Assembly: GCA_023664385.1 (NCBI GenBank)
Contig: JAMPFU010000024.1
Coordinates: 1-44,540 of the forward strand
Direction of reading: 5' to 3'
DNA: 44,540 nucleotides
Source of the DNA: Clostridium sp.
Lineage (GTDB): Bacteria; Bacillota; Clostridia; Lachnospirales; Lachnospiraceae
Part shown: positions 6,603 through 14,771 of the stretch, piece by piece
Position numbering within the stretch: the stretch's first letter is position 1
How the letters are laid out: each line of letters opens with the position of its first letter
Position numbers and translations under genes: made by a program
Notes under the pieces: model-generated
What the model saw: the letters and a program-made list of their open reading frames with translations, nothing else
Told to the model about the DNA's origin: nothing
The model's database searches: none

Positions 6603-6884
6603 ATGGCAACTACAAATATTAATGTACGTGTAGATTCTGCATTAAAGCAGGAAGCGGAAGCACTTTTTGGTGACCTTGGATTAAATATGTCTTCTGCAAT
6701 TAATATGTTCCTGCACTCAGCGGTCAATTACAATGGCATTCCATTTGAAGTAAAACGTCCGATGCCCAATGCAGAAACAAGAGCCGCAATGGACGAATAT
6801 AAGGAAATGCAAAAAAATCCGGATAAATACAAGCGTTATAAATCCTTTGACGAAATGTTAGATGAGGTACTTGCCGATGCTTAA
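6603..6884 (+). CDS. RelB/DinJ-family antitoxin
   Basis: A 93-residue protein of the RelB/DinJ family. The N-terminal ribbon-helix-helix is visible as TNINVRVDSALKQEAEALF (DNA-binding strand and helix 1) and LGLNMSSAINMFLHSAV (helix 2, with the usual NMSSAINMFL). The C-terminal part from about residue 50, starting at GIPFEVKRP and with an acidic end FDEMLDEVL, is the toxin-wrapping region. It binds and neutralises the product of the overlapping gene and would repress its own consensus promoter. The start has CGAGGAG 10 nt upstream. The stop overlaps the toxin start by 8 nt. This is a complete type II pair with no sign of decay. Confidence 0.92.
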   Translation: MATTNINVRVDSALKQEAEALFGDLGLNMSSAINMFLHSAVNYNGIPFEVKRPMPNAETRAAMDEYKEMQKNPDKYKRYKSFDEMLDEVLADA

Positions 6885-7149
6885 AATAGTTCCGTCTAAT
6901 CAGTTTAAAAAGGATTTAAAGCTTGCAAAAAAACGTGGTTGCAAAATAGAGCATTTACGGGACGTTGTTAATGCATTAGCAAATGGGCGAAAGTTGGATG
7001 AAAAGTACCATGACCATGGATTAGCAGGTAATTACAATGGATTTCGGGAGTGTCATGTTGAACCGGATTGGCTTCTGATTTATCGCATCAATCAAGATGC
7101 CCTTGAATTATTTTTATTCCGTACTGGGACACATTCTGATTTATTTTAA
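6877..7149 (+). CDS. YafQ/RelE-family mRNA interferase toxin
   Basis: A 90-residue RelE-superfamily endoribonuclease of the YafQ branch, which cuts mRNA in the ribosomal A site. Visible signatures are the opening KIVPSNQFKKDLKLAKKRG, the central HDHGLAGNYNGFRECHVEPD and the end LLIYRINQDALELFLFRTG followed by THSDLF. The His residues near the middle (YHDHGLAGNY) and the terminal H-x-x-x-F match YafQ (His50, His63, His87, Phe91 in the E. coli enzyme). The ATG at 6877 is chosen over an upstream one at 6862 because it overlaps the antitoxin stop in the ATGCTTAA arrangement common in such operons, giving coupled translation. It appears intact. Confidence 0.9.
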   Translation: MLKIVPSNQFKKDLKLAKKRGCKIEHLRDVVNALANGRKLDEKYHDHGLAGNYNGFRECHVEPDWLLIYRINQDALELFLFRTGTHSDLF

Positions 7150-7158
7150 ATGAATTTT

Positions 7159-7251
7159 ATAGAAACCGAGAGTACAATTTTCACAAATATATTGGCAGAA
7201 AATGATTTAGGGAATGTCTTGGATAAGACAGAACATTTGAAAGGTAAATCG
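7159..7251 (+). repeat. Upstream element R, full copy (R3)
   Basis: This 93-bp copy of element R has 7 differences from 5731-5823 and no gaps. It starts 10 nt after the toxin stop and ends 23 nt before the ATG of the second acetyltransferase. The inverted repeat inside it is weaker (AATGT/ACATT) because one arm base has changed. Confidence 0.8.
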
Positions 7252-7273
7252 GTGTTTACGGGGGATAATAATT

Positions 7274-7732
7274 ATGGAGTTAGTAAAATTTCAAGAGAAA
7301 TATAGACAAGCGTTTATTGATTTTAATACGGATTGGATTGTTTCTAATTTTGGATTTCTTGAGGAAAACGATAAGGAAACATTTGAGAAAATCGATGAAG
7401 AAATAAAAAATGGAGCAATGATCTTCTTTGCCGTTGAGGATGAAATTCCGTTAGCCTGCTGTATGTCTATGCCGATGAAAGATACGACATGGGAAATCTG
7501 TAAATTAGGTTCAAATAAGAATGTACAACATAAAGGAGCTGGCAGCTTGGTGTTTCAGGCATCAATGGAATGGGCATTGGAGCATGGTGCAAAACGTTTG
7601 TTTATACTTTCAAACAGTAAATTAAAACCTGCATTACATATTTATAAGAAAAACGGATTTAAAGAGATAAAGCTTGATGATTATGAATATGTGCGGGGTG
7701 ATATAGCGTTTGAGTATATTTCAGAAGAATGA
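7274..7732 (+). CDS. GNAT-family N-acetyltransferase
   Basis: A 152-residue single-domain GNAT enzyme. Motif A is seen as NKNVQHKGAGSLVFQASMEW (Q-x-x-G-x-G), after the strand TTWEICKLGSN. Motif B is RLFILSNSKLKPALHIYKKN with the following GFKEI, the shape of YjgM/RimI-like acetyltransferases. The acceptor is unknown. The start follows GGGGGAT by 7 nt. It lies directly behind element R3, as the other GNAT gene lies behind R2, but the two proteins differ in length and in most of their sequence, so the shared element is not explained by a recent duplication of the whole gene. Confidence 0.88.
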   Translation: MELVKFQEKYRQAFIDFNTDWIVSNFGFLEENDKETFEKIDEEIKNGAMIFFAVEDEIPLACCMSMPMKDTTWEICKLGSNKNVQHKGAGSLVFQASMEWALEHGAKRLFILSNSKLKPALHIYKKNGFKEIKLDDYEYVRGDIAFEYISEE

Positions 7733-7783
7733 CAAAAACCAGTTTCATGAAATGGATAAAAGGCAAATAGCAGGAGAATATAT

Positions 7784-7879
7784 ATGCCAATGAATGTAGA
7801 TGAGATGAAATCCTTTTTAATTGTCGGTTTCGGCTATTCTTATTTTTACATAAGAATATCTGAAACCGACAATTTTTAA
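7784..7879 (+). pseudogene. Gene start interrupted by palindromic repeat P
   Basis: A good GCAGGAGAA site and ATG at 7784 open a 31-codon frame that begins MPMNVDEMKSF and then reads through the palindromic repeat (7819-7874) to a TAA. A short stretch before it (about 7757-7776, AAAGGCAAATAGCAGGAG) resembles the 3' end of element R1. The likely reading is a fourth accessory gene whose first 11-12 codons survive and whose body was cut by the repeat. The rest cannot be identified. Confidence 0.45.
7819..7874. repeat. Palindromic repeat P, short copy
   Basis: The 25-nt arms at 7819-7843 and 7850-7874 pair with two mismatches around a 6-nt loop. Both arms share AATTGT, GGTTTCGG and TATTCTTAT with the arms of the copy at 4697-4836, but the three internal hairpins are missing. 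A T-rich stretch follows (ATTTTTAAT), so the element could also end transcription of the upstream acetyltransferase gene. Confidence 0.7.
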
Positions 7880-7934
7880 TTATATGGGACTGTCGCCCAA
7901 AGTGCCAACATTGTGGCAGTATAAGGGGTTTTGA

Positions 7935-8036
7935 AGGTACTTTGTTCTTGTGGATAACGGCGTCAACTTATGGTATAGCGTATTCAACGGCAGGTATATT
8001 GTAAATCCTGTCAGGTTAATTTATCATAATGCTTAG
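7935..8036 (+). pseudogene. Remnant of an unknown gene (C-terminal 33 codons)
   Basis: After a TGA at 7932-7934 an open frame of 33 codons has protein-like composition (YFVLVDNGVNLWYSVF, NPVRLIYHNA) but no start codon or ribosome site, and stops upstream in the same frame. It looks like the decayed end of a gene, perhaps the one broken at 7784. The rest of 7880-8152 contains only short traces and no intact ORF. Confidence 0.35.
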
Positions 8037-8152
8037 AAATTTAAAAACACGATACCAGTCTGTTTGCTGAAAGAAACTTCATGCTTATCGGCAGTGCATA
8101 AGGGAGCGTGTTAAAGAATGGACTGACGCTAAAAAGCTGGGAGGCAAAGAAT

Positions 8153-8920
8153 ATGAATCAGGAAAAAATCGGAAAGCATATTGCAGATATGCGGAAAAAA
8201 CAAAATCTAACGCAAAAACAGATGGCAGACTTACTTTGTGTGACGGATAAGGCTGTGTCGAAATGGGAATGTGGCAAATCAATGCCTGAAATTTCTAAAA
8301 TTGAGCCCTTGTGTAATGTGCTTAACATAAGCGTGAATGAATTACTTTCGGGAGAGTGTATCGAAGAACCCCTATACTCCAAAAAAGCAGAGGAAAATAT
8401 GCTGCAATTGATTTCTGAATGTGAAGATAATGAGAAAACAGGCGGTGCATCTATTGTAGTTGTAATGTCAATGTTAGCGGTATTGTTTTGTATTGGATAT
8501 ACCATTGCAATTAATATAGGATTTGAGGATGGGTATAAATGGATTGATGTATCTTCCGTTATGACTTTAATTTTTGTAACACTGATATACCTGTTAAGTA
8601 CAAGAACGATGAAACCGTTTTTTAGGTCATTTGTGATAGGCAGTAAAAAACGGTCATATTTGAAAGAGGAAATTTATTCTTCCATGATTTCAGTAAAGCT
8701 AGTCCAAAGGACTATGCTTACAACGGGATTTTTGATTAGCTTATTGAGTTATATATCAACTAATATTATGGTTTCGGATGCTTCATTTGATGGATATATT
8801 GTTTCAAATTTTGCAGTTGCTTCCTTAGGATTTTTATATGGAATCATTGCTTTTTTATTATTGATACCGATAAGGGCAAAATTAGAGCTGTATTTAGGGT
8901 TGGTAATGGGGGAAAAGTGA
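8153..8920 (+). CDS. HTH (XRE) regulator with four membrane segments
   Basis: A 255-residue protein. Residues 4-60 are an XRE-type HTH: IGKHIADMRKKQNLTQKQMA, then VTDKAVSKWECGKSMPEI and LNISVNELLSGE. Four hydrophobic segments follow at about residues 100-120, 135-150, 182-202 and 212-238. Such membrane-anchored HTH regulators commonly sit beside an ABC exporter in Clostridia. The ATG at 8153 follows GGGAGG by 8 nt; a GTG start 45 nt upstream is weaker. The ABC ATPase gene begins 1 nt after its stop, so the two are one operon. A regulator of drug or peptide export is inferred; the signal is unknown. Confidence 0.85.
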   Translation: MNQEKIGKHIADMRKKQNLTQKQMADLLCVTDKAVSKWECGKSMPEISKIEPLCNVLNISVNELLSGECIEEPLYSKKAEENMLQLISECEDNEKTGGASIVVVMSMLAVLFCIGYTIAINIGFEDGYKWIDVSSVMTLIFVTLIYLLSTRTMKPFFRSFVIGSKKRSYLKEEIYSSMISVKLVQRTMLTTGFLISLLSYISTNIMVSDASFDGYIVSNFAVASLGFLYGIIAFLLLIPIRAKLELYLGLVMGEK

Positions 8921-8921
8921 T

Positions 8922-9674
8922 ATGTCGGAATGTATATTTAAGTTAATGAATATAGAGAAAAAATATAAGAGGAAATATGTATTAGATTCAGTATCATTAG
9001 AAATTCATAAAGGAAAAATATATGGGTTGTTGGGAAATAATGGGGCAGGAAAAACAACACTTATGAGAATTATTACAGGTGGGTGCAGACAGGACAAGGG
9101 GCAGATTATTTTATGCAATGGTAATGAAGAAAGCACTGGTGAAAAGGAAATGACAGCCCTTAGAAGTAAAATTGGCAGCTTGATTGAAAAACCAGCATTA
9201 TATAGCCGTATGTCAGCATGGGAGAATTTATACCTTCAAAGTGTGATATGTGGGAAAAGGAATGATAGTTACATAAAAAACTTATTAGAATTAGTTGGAC
9301 TAGGCAGCGTGGGGAAGAAAAAAGTCAAAGATTTCTCATTGGGAATGAAACAAAGGCTTGGCATTGCAAAGGCATTGGTTAATAAACCCGAGATTTTAAT
9401 ATTAGATGAACCGATTAACGGATTAGACCCGATGGGGATGCTTGAGGTCAGAAGATTATTAAAAGAATTAAATGAAAAATACAACATAACGATAATAATT
9501 TCAAGCCATATTTTAAGCGAATTATATCAACTTGCAAATGAGTATATTTTTTTAAAAGACGGAAGGCTTATAGAAACTACAGGTTACGAGGCATTAAGCA
9601 GTAAGATAGAAGAAAAGGGATGCAGCTTAGAAGAATATTTTGTGGAATTGCATAGAGGAGGGTATCATGGTTAA
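8922..9674 (+). CDS. ABC transporter ATP-binding protein (bacitracin/lantibiotic-export-like)
   Basis: A 250-residue ABC ATPase. Walker A is GNNGAGKTT (about residues 38-46), the signature is FSLGMKQRLGIAKAL, and Walker B is ILILDEPINGLDP followed by the switch in ISSHILSEL. The order and the short C-terminal tail match BcrA-like ATPases of peptide-antibiotic resistance exporters. It is preceded by the HTH-membrane regulator (1 nt gap) and overlaps the permease start by 8 nt. The domain looks complete, but its permease is frameshifted, so the exporter may not function. The start has a G-rich site (GGGGGAAAAG) in the end of the previous gene. Confidence 0.9.
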   Translation: MSECIFKLMNIEKKYKRKYVLDSVSLEIHKGKIYGLLGNNGAGKTTLMRIITGGCRQDKGQIILCNGNEESTGEKEMTALRSKIGSLIEKPALYSRMSAWENLYLQSVICGKRNDSYIKNLLELVGLGSVGKKKVKDFSLGMKQRLGIAKALVNKPEILILDEPINGLDPMGMLEVRRLLKELNEKYNITIIISSHILSELYQLANEYIFLKDGRLIETTGYEALSSKIEEKGCSLEEYFVELHRGGYHG

Positions 9675-10277
9675 CCTTATAAAGGCAGAACTTTATAAAT
9701 TGAATAAATCAATTAGTTATAAGGCACTCTTGATAGGTGTATGTATTTATGCATTGACTGATATGTATTCTATGAATGGGGAACTTGAGACAGTAAACGG
9801 ATTTGAAACAGTAATCGATTCCTTTTCGTTTTGGGGAAGATGTTTAATGCTGTGTGGTATATTTGCAGGCGTATTTATTGCAGGTGACTTTCATAACCGG
9901 ATTTTTTATTCAGAGATTGCTGTTGGTAATAGCAGGAGGAAAGTATTGGCTGCGAAATCAATGGTATATTGGCTGGCATGCATCATAATAGAATTATTTT
10001 ACCAAAGCATGGAAATTGTATATATGACTTGTACATATGGATTTGGGTATTCGTTATCAAAAGTGCAATTATTCAGCTTATTAAAGCTGGAGCTTCGTTA
10101 TACCATACTTCCATAAATGAATATGGCGTACCTTCATTAAAATTATTGCCGATGGAAAAGGTTTTTGAAATTATAGAAAATCAACAGTATATCGGTGCTG
10201 TTTTCATTAGTTTATTTACGATGCTGATTACAATAGTTATATCCATGTATCTTTTTAATCGGGCAGAGCTTAAGTAA
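9667..10277 (+). pseudogene. ABC-2 permease, frameshifted and probably internally deleted
   Basis: From ATG 9667 (GGAGG site just upstream) the frame gives MVNLIKAELYKLNKSISYK, a typical ABC-2 permease start, and three membrane segments, then ends at 10116. The continuation lies in another frame up to 10277 and ends LLITIVISMYLFNRAELK, a typical last segment and terminus. The change of frame falls near 10060-10090. The joined product would be about 203 residues against roughly 240-250 for the family, and the region expected to hold segments 4 and 5 is absent, so a deletion that also shifted the frame is likelier than a simple base-call error. The upstream ATPase and regulator remain intact. 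Confidence 0.7.
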
Positions 10278-10410
10278 AGGCAGAACTATGAAAACAAAGG
10301 ACAGGTTCTATCCCACATTCTTCTTGATAAAAGCCCCCTTTTATGGCATAATACTGACATAAAAATTTAATCGGGAGATGCACATCTGGTAATGGGTGGG
10401 CAGTTGGATA

Positions 10411-10439
10411 AAAAATACCATTATTTGGTGTTTTTTATT
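10411..10439 (+). terminator. Intrinsic terminator
   Basis: AAAAATACCA at 10411-10420 pairs with TGGTGTTTTT at 10426-10435 (one G-U) around a 5-nt loop and is followed by further T residues. It separates the broken ABC operon from the beta-glucosidase gene. Confidence 0.65.
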
Positions 10440-10496
10440 TTATGCCGTCAAGCATAGATTGCTGATGTGCTATTTGTTTATACAGGAGGTCAAACG

Positions 10497-13295
10497 ATGA
10501 AATACACATTGGACTGGAATGAATACGAAAATATTGCAAGAAAAGCAGTTGCAGAGGGACTTGTTCTGCTAAAAAATGACAATCACGTGCTGCCATTTAC
10601 AAAGGGAATGGAGATAGCAGTATTCGGACGTATACAGACAAATTATTATAAAAGCGGAACAGGCTCAGGGGGTATGGTAAACGTATCTCATGTGACAAAT
10701 ATCGTAGAAGGTCTTATGGAAAGTAAGGTTGTTACTGTTAATCAAGATCTGCTCAACGCCTATGTGGAGTGGGAAAAGTTAAACCCCTTTGTTGTAGGGC
10801 TTGGCTGGGGCATGGAGCCTTGGTCCCAGGAGGAAATGCCCGTTAGTGACGCCCTTGTGCAAAGCGCCTCTGAAAGCTCGGATGCGGCGCTTGTCATTAT
10901 AGGAAGAACGGCAGGAGAGGATAAGGACAGCACAGATACGGCAGGCTCGTACCGTCTTACCGATAATGAGTACAATATGATGAAGCTTGTAAGAAGTAAA
11001 TTCTCAAAAATGGTTGTGCTCCTAAATGTAGGCTGTGTCATGGACATGAATTTTGTTGACGACATAAAGCCTGACGCTGTTTTATATGGCTGGCAGGGCG
11101 GCATGGTTGGTGGACATGGAACGGCAGATGTGCTGACAGGTAAGGTATGCCCATCAGGAAGGCTTACGGACACCATTGCATATGACATTAAGGACTACTA
11201 TGCAGATAAGAATTTTGGAGATCCCGTTGAAAACTGTTACACGGATGATATTTATGTGGGCTACAGATATTTTGAAACCTTTGCGCCTGACAGGGTAAAA
11301 TATCCGTTTGGCTATGGACTTTCCTACACGGAATTTAACATGGAGGCAGAGGGCTTTACCTGCGATAAGGAAAACAGGAAAATACACGCAAAAATTAAGG
11401 TTACAAACACAGGTAAATGTGCAGGAAAGCAGGTTGTACAGCTTTATGCTTCGGCGCCGCAGGGGAAGCTTGGAAAGCCTGCAAGGGTGCTTGCTGCCTT
11501 TGGAAAGACAAGAACGCTGAATGTAGGCGAAACGGAAGCTGTAACGCTTGAAGCTGATTTTTATGATTTCTGCTCCTATGATGACAGCGGCATTGTGAGC
11601 CCGTACTGCTTTTTGCTTGAGGAGGGTGACTACAGCTTTTACTATGGAAATGATGTAAAGGACGTAACGCTTATAGAAACAGTAAGACTTGACCTGACGG
11701 TTTTAAATAGATGTTCACAGGCACTTGCGCCTTACAAAAAACTTAAAAGGATAAAGCCTGTTGAAAATACAGGTCAGGAAGATGCGGATAGCTCTTACAT
11801 AATAGCCGAGGAGAATGTACCGCTTGCTGTTTTAACTCAGGAGGAGAAAAGCCTTTTAAATCTGCCTGAGGACATTCCGTATACAGGACATAAGGGCATT
11901 ATGCTTGCCGACGTGCTGCGGGAAGAAGCTGACAATGAAGCATATACTGAGAAGATGCGGGAATTTATTGCACAGCTTTCCGACGAGGCGCTTGCCTCCA
12001 TAATACGCGGCGAGGGAATGGGAAGTTCCCTTGTGACACCGGGAACTGCTGCGGCATTTGGAGGCGTTTCAAAGGCATTACGGGAGCTTGGCATACCGGT
12101 TGCCTGCTGTGATGACGGACCATCCGGACTTCGTTTTGATTGTGGTGCAAAGGCTTTCAGCCTGCCAAATGGAACGCTCCTCGGCTGTACATTTAATGAG
12201 GAATTAAATTGTGAGCTGTTTGAATTTCTTGGGCTTGAGATGATTTCCAACAAGGTTGAAAATGTATTGGGACCGGGAATGAATATTCACAGACACCCGC
12301 TGAACGGACGGAATTTTGAGTATTTTTCAGAGGACCCGCTTGTAACGGGAAGAATGGCTGCCGCACAGCTTAAAGGCTTGAAGCACTATGGACTTAGTGG
12401 AACGGTTAAGCATTTTTGTGCCAATAATCAGGAGTTTAGAAGAAGGCATACAAATACCGTCGTGTCCGAGCGTGCGCTTAGGGAAATTTATCTTAGGGGC
12501 TTTGAAATTGTCGTAAGAAGTGGATATTGCGACAGCATAATGACAACCTACGGTAAGCTGAACGGTCGGTATACTGCTAACTTATATGATTTGACAACAA
12601 CCATACTTCGTGGTGAGTGGGGCTTTAGGGGGATTGTCATGACCGACTGGTGGGCTGCCATAACCTCACGTCCTGACGGTGGACAAAAAACAACTGATTT
12701 TGACCAGATGACGCGTGCGCAAAATGATATTTACATGGTATGTCCTGACGGAGAGACAAATGCTTCGGGTGATAATACCCTTGAGGCGCTTGCCACAGGG
12801 ACTGTTACAAGAGGCGAGCTTCAACGGAATGCCATGAATATATGCGATTATGTCATGCATACCGAGGCGATGAAAAGGCTGATGGGAACCGGCACGGAGG
12901 TTGTAATCATAAATCGTCCTGAGGATAAGGATGATTTTGATATGACGGATGTTGAGTATCGTATCTTGGACAAGGAGATTACCATTTCCTTGGAGGATGA
13001 ACCGTCTGAACTGGGTAAAAATTACGTTTTTGCATTTGATGCAAAGACCTTTGGAAAATACAGAGTGATACTTAGCGGAAGCTCTACATTAAGCGAGCTT
13101 GCACAGATGACGTGTACGCTGTTTATCAACGGCTTTCCAATCAGTACAATGACATTTCATGGCACGAATGGGGAGATTGATACAATATCAAGGGAAATTA
13201 AGATTGGACAGCGTTTTACGATACTGCGGCTGTATGTGGGGGCAGCAGGACTTACGCTGAAGGATATTAAATTTATACTGAAGGATAACGTTTAG
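10497..13295 (+). CDS. Glycoside hydrolase family 3 beta-glucosidase, circularly permuted
   Basis: A 932-residue intracellular enzyme (no signal peptide) predicted to remove terminal beta-linked glucose from oligosaccharides. The domain order is reversed. Residues 1 to about 280 are the GH3 C-terminal domain (LVLLKNDNHVLPF, AGEDKDSTD, YPFGYGLSYTEF); about 290-385 is a fibronectin-III-like domain (VTNTGKCAGKQVVQLY); about 480-780 is the GH3 TIM barrel (DDGPSGLRF, NIHRHPLNGRNFEYFSEDP, KHFCANNQE). The nucleophile is Asp717 in VMTDWW. A C-terminal domain of about 120 residues follows. The same permutation is known in beta-glucosidases of Butyrivibrio and Ruminococcus albus. The ATG at 10497 has AGGAGGT 6 nt upstream. 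Confidence 0.92.
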   Translation: MKYTLDWNEYENIARKAVAEGLVLLKNDNHVLPFTKGMEIAVFGRIQTNYYKSGTGSGGMVNVSHVTNIVEGLMESKVVTVNQDLLNAYVEWEKLNPFVVGLGWGMEPWSQEEMPVSDALVQSASESSDAALVIIGRTAGEDKDSTDTAGSYRLTDNEYNMMKLVRSKFSKMVVLLNVGCVMDMNFVDDIKPDAVLYGWQGGMVGGHGTADVLTGKVCPSGRLTDTIAYDIKDYYADKNFGDPVENCYTDDIYVGYRYFETFAPDRVKYPFGYGLSYTEFNMEAEGFTCDKENRKIHAKIKVTNTGKCAGKQVVQLYASAPQGKLGKPARVLAAFGKTRTLNVGETEAVTLEADFYDFCSYDDSGIVSPYCFLLEEGDYSFYYGNDVKDVTLIETVRLDLTVLNRCSQALAPYKKLKRIKPVENTGQEDADSSYIIAEENVPLAVLTQEEKSLLNLPEDIPYTGHKGIMLADVLREEADNEAYTEKMREFIAQLSDEALASIIRGEGMGSSLVTPGTAAAFGGVSKALRELGIPVACCDDGPSGLRFDCGAKAFSLPNGTLLGCTFNEELNCELFEFLGLEMISNKVENVLGPGMNIHRHPLNGRNFEYFSEDPLVTGRMAAAQLKGLKHYGLSGTVKHFCANNQEFRRRHTNTVVSERALREIYLRGFEIVVRSGYCDSIMTTYGKLNGRYTANLYDLTTTILRGEWGFRGIVMTDWWAAITSRPDGGQKTTDFDQMTRAQNDIYMVCPDGETNASGDNTLEALATGTVTRGELQRNAMNICDYVMHTEAMKRLMGTGTEVVIINRPEDKDDFDMTDVEYRILDKEITISLEDEPSELGKNYVFAFDAKTFGKYRVILSGSSTLSELAQMTCTLFINGFPISTMTFHGTNGEIDTISREIKIGQRFTILRLYVGAAGLTLKDIKFILKDNV

Positions 13296-13380
13296 CAATA
13301 TAGGTAAAAAAATATTCAATGTCAAGGATATAGTTGACATGGAGAGCCAATTGGGATAAAACAGTTTTGAGGTGATTTAA

Positions 13381-14742
13381 GTGTCAAAGACATATGCCAT
13401 AGATATGTGCGAGGGTACAATCCTTCCTAAAATGCTTAGATTTGCATTACCACTTATGTGCTCAAGCATATTGCAGCTTTTGTTTAATGCTGCCGACGTG
13501 GTTGTTGTGGGAAGATTTTGCGGGGAAAATTCAATGGCGGCAGTGGGCTCTACCACGCCGATTATCAATCTTATGACAAATTTGTTCATGGGCCTTTCCG
13601 TAGGTGCAAATGTTCTTGTTGCAAAATACTATGGAGCCAAGGAGGAAAAAAAGGTACATGAGGCAGTGCATACTGCGGTTGCCCTGAGTATTCTCAGTGG
13701 AGTGATACTTACGGTAATAGGCGTAATATTTACAAAGCAGATCCTTATGTGGATGAATACGCCAGAGGATGTTTTCCCGCTTGCATCAAAATATTTGAAA
13801 ATATATTTTTTGGGAATTGTGTCCGTAATGCTCTATAATTTTTGCAATTCTATATTAAGGGCAGTAGGAGATACAAAAAGACCGCTTTACTATCTGTTGT
13901 TTGCAGGCATTATAAATGTAGCTTTGAATTTGTTTTTTGTTATTGTCTGTAAGCTTGACGTGGCAGGCGTTGCACTTGCAACCATAATATCACAGTGCGT
14001 TTCGGCATTTCTTATTATCAGGTGCTTGTGCAGGGAACAGGCAATGTACCAGCTTTTTTTGGGAAAGATAAAATTTTACGGACATGCCTTAAAAAGAATC
14101 CTGCATATCGGTATACCGTCAGGTATTTACGGCACAGTGTTTTCTCTGTCAAATGTTGTTATACAGTCCTCCGTAAATTCCTTTGGGGCAACTGTTATGG
14201 CAGGAAATGCAGCCGCCATGAATATTGAAGGCTTTGTATATATGGCAATGAATGCATTTCATCAGACGGCGATATCCTTTGTCAGCCAAAATTATGGAGC
14301 GGGAAAAATAAAACGAATATGGAAAATTGCCCTGTTAAGTCAGATGTGCGTGATTGTGACGGGACTTGCCTTGGGTCAGCTTACCGTGCTGTTTGGAAAT
14401 CAGCTTTTGGGCATCTACTCATCGAAGAAGCTTGTTATCAAGGCGGGGCTTATCCGGTTGAGCTATATTTGTGGACCATATTTTTTGTGCGGCATGATGG
14501 ATGTCATGGTAGGAATTTTAAGAGGACTTGGAAGGTCTGTAATTCCTACAATCGTGTCAATGATAGGTGCATGTGGACTAAGACTTGTGTGGATATTTAC
14601 AATATTTGCGGAGGAAAAATATCATACAACAAGGATGCTGTATTTGTCCTACCCGCTGTCTTGGGGCATAACCACACTGGCACATGTGATATGTTTCTTG
14701 ATTGTATGGAGAGGAATCAAAAAAGGGCATGCCACAGAGTAA
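13381..14742 (+). CDS. MATE-family efflux transporter
   Basis: A 453-residue integral membrane protein with about 12 hydrophobic segments in two homologous halves. The N-terminal half has the MATE pattern PLMCSSILQLLFNAADVVVV then GRFCGENSMAAVGSTTP; the second half has IGIPSGIYGTVFSLSNVVIQ and NIEGFVYMAMNAFHQTA. Members are Na+- or H+-coupled exporters of cationic drugs and toxic metabolites; the substrate here is unknown. The gene starts with GTG at 13381, 6 nt after GAGGTG. It lies 85 nt after the beta-glucosidase, so it may export a product or inhibitor linked to glycoside breakdown, but that is only suggested by adjacency. Its last codons form one side of a terminator. Confidence 0.92.
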   Translation: MSKTYAIDMCEGTILPKMLRFALPLMCSSILQLLFNAADVVVVGRFCGENSMAAVGSTTPIINLMTNLFMGLSVGANVLVAKYYGAKEEKKVHEAVHTAVALSILSGVILTVIGVIFTKQILMWMNTPEDVFPLASKYLKIYFLGIVSVMLYNFCNSILRAVGDTKRPLYYLLFAGIINVALNLFFVIVCKLDVAGVALATIISQCVSAFLIIRCLCREQAMYQLFLGKIKFYGHALKRILHIGIPSGIYGTVFSLSNVVIQSSVNSFGATVMAGNAAAMNIEGFVYMAMNAFHQTAISFVSQNYGAGKIKRIWKIALLSQMCVIVTGLALGQLTVLFGNQLLGIYSSKKLVIKAGLIRLSYICGPYFLCGMMDVMVGILRGLGRSVIPTIVSMIGACGLRLVWIFTIFAEEKYHTTRMLYLSYPLSWGITTLAHVICFLIVWRGIKKGHATE

Positions 14743-14761
14743 ATGCTTCCTGTGGCAGCCC
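14725..14761. terminator. Terminator hairpin between convergent genes
   Basis: GGGC plus GCCACAG (14725-14737) pairs with CTGTGGC plus GCCC (14750-14761), with a small bulge. The stem lies between the end of the MATE gene and the end of the - strand gene at 14772. The flanking A-run (14719-14724) acts as a T-run on the - strand, so the hairpin best serves the leftward gene. Confidence 0.65.
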
Positions 14762-14771
14762 ATAAAAGCTG

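Noticed and set aside
4690-7880. Integron gene-cassette array
   Set aside because: No integrase, no GTTRRRY core sites, and the repeats lie before genes at different distances from the starts; the R element does not look like attC.
13334-13362. Promoter TTGACA-17-TAAAAC before the MATE gene
   Set aside because: The start would lie at the ribosome site itself, leaving no room for a normal leader; kept only as a remote possibility.
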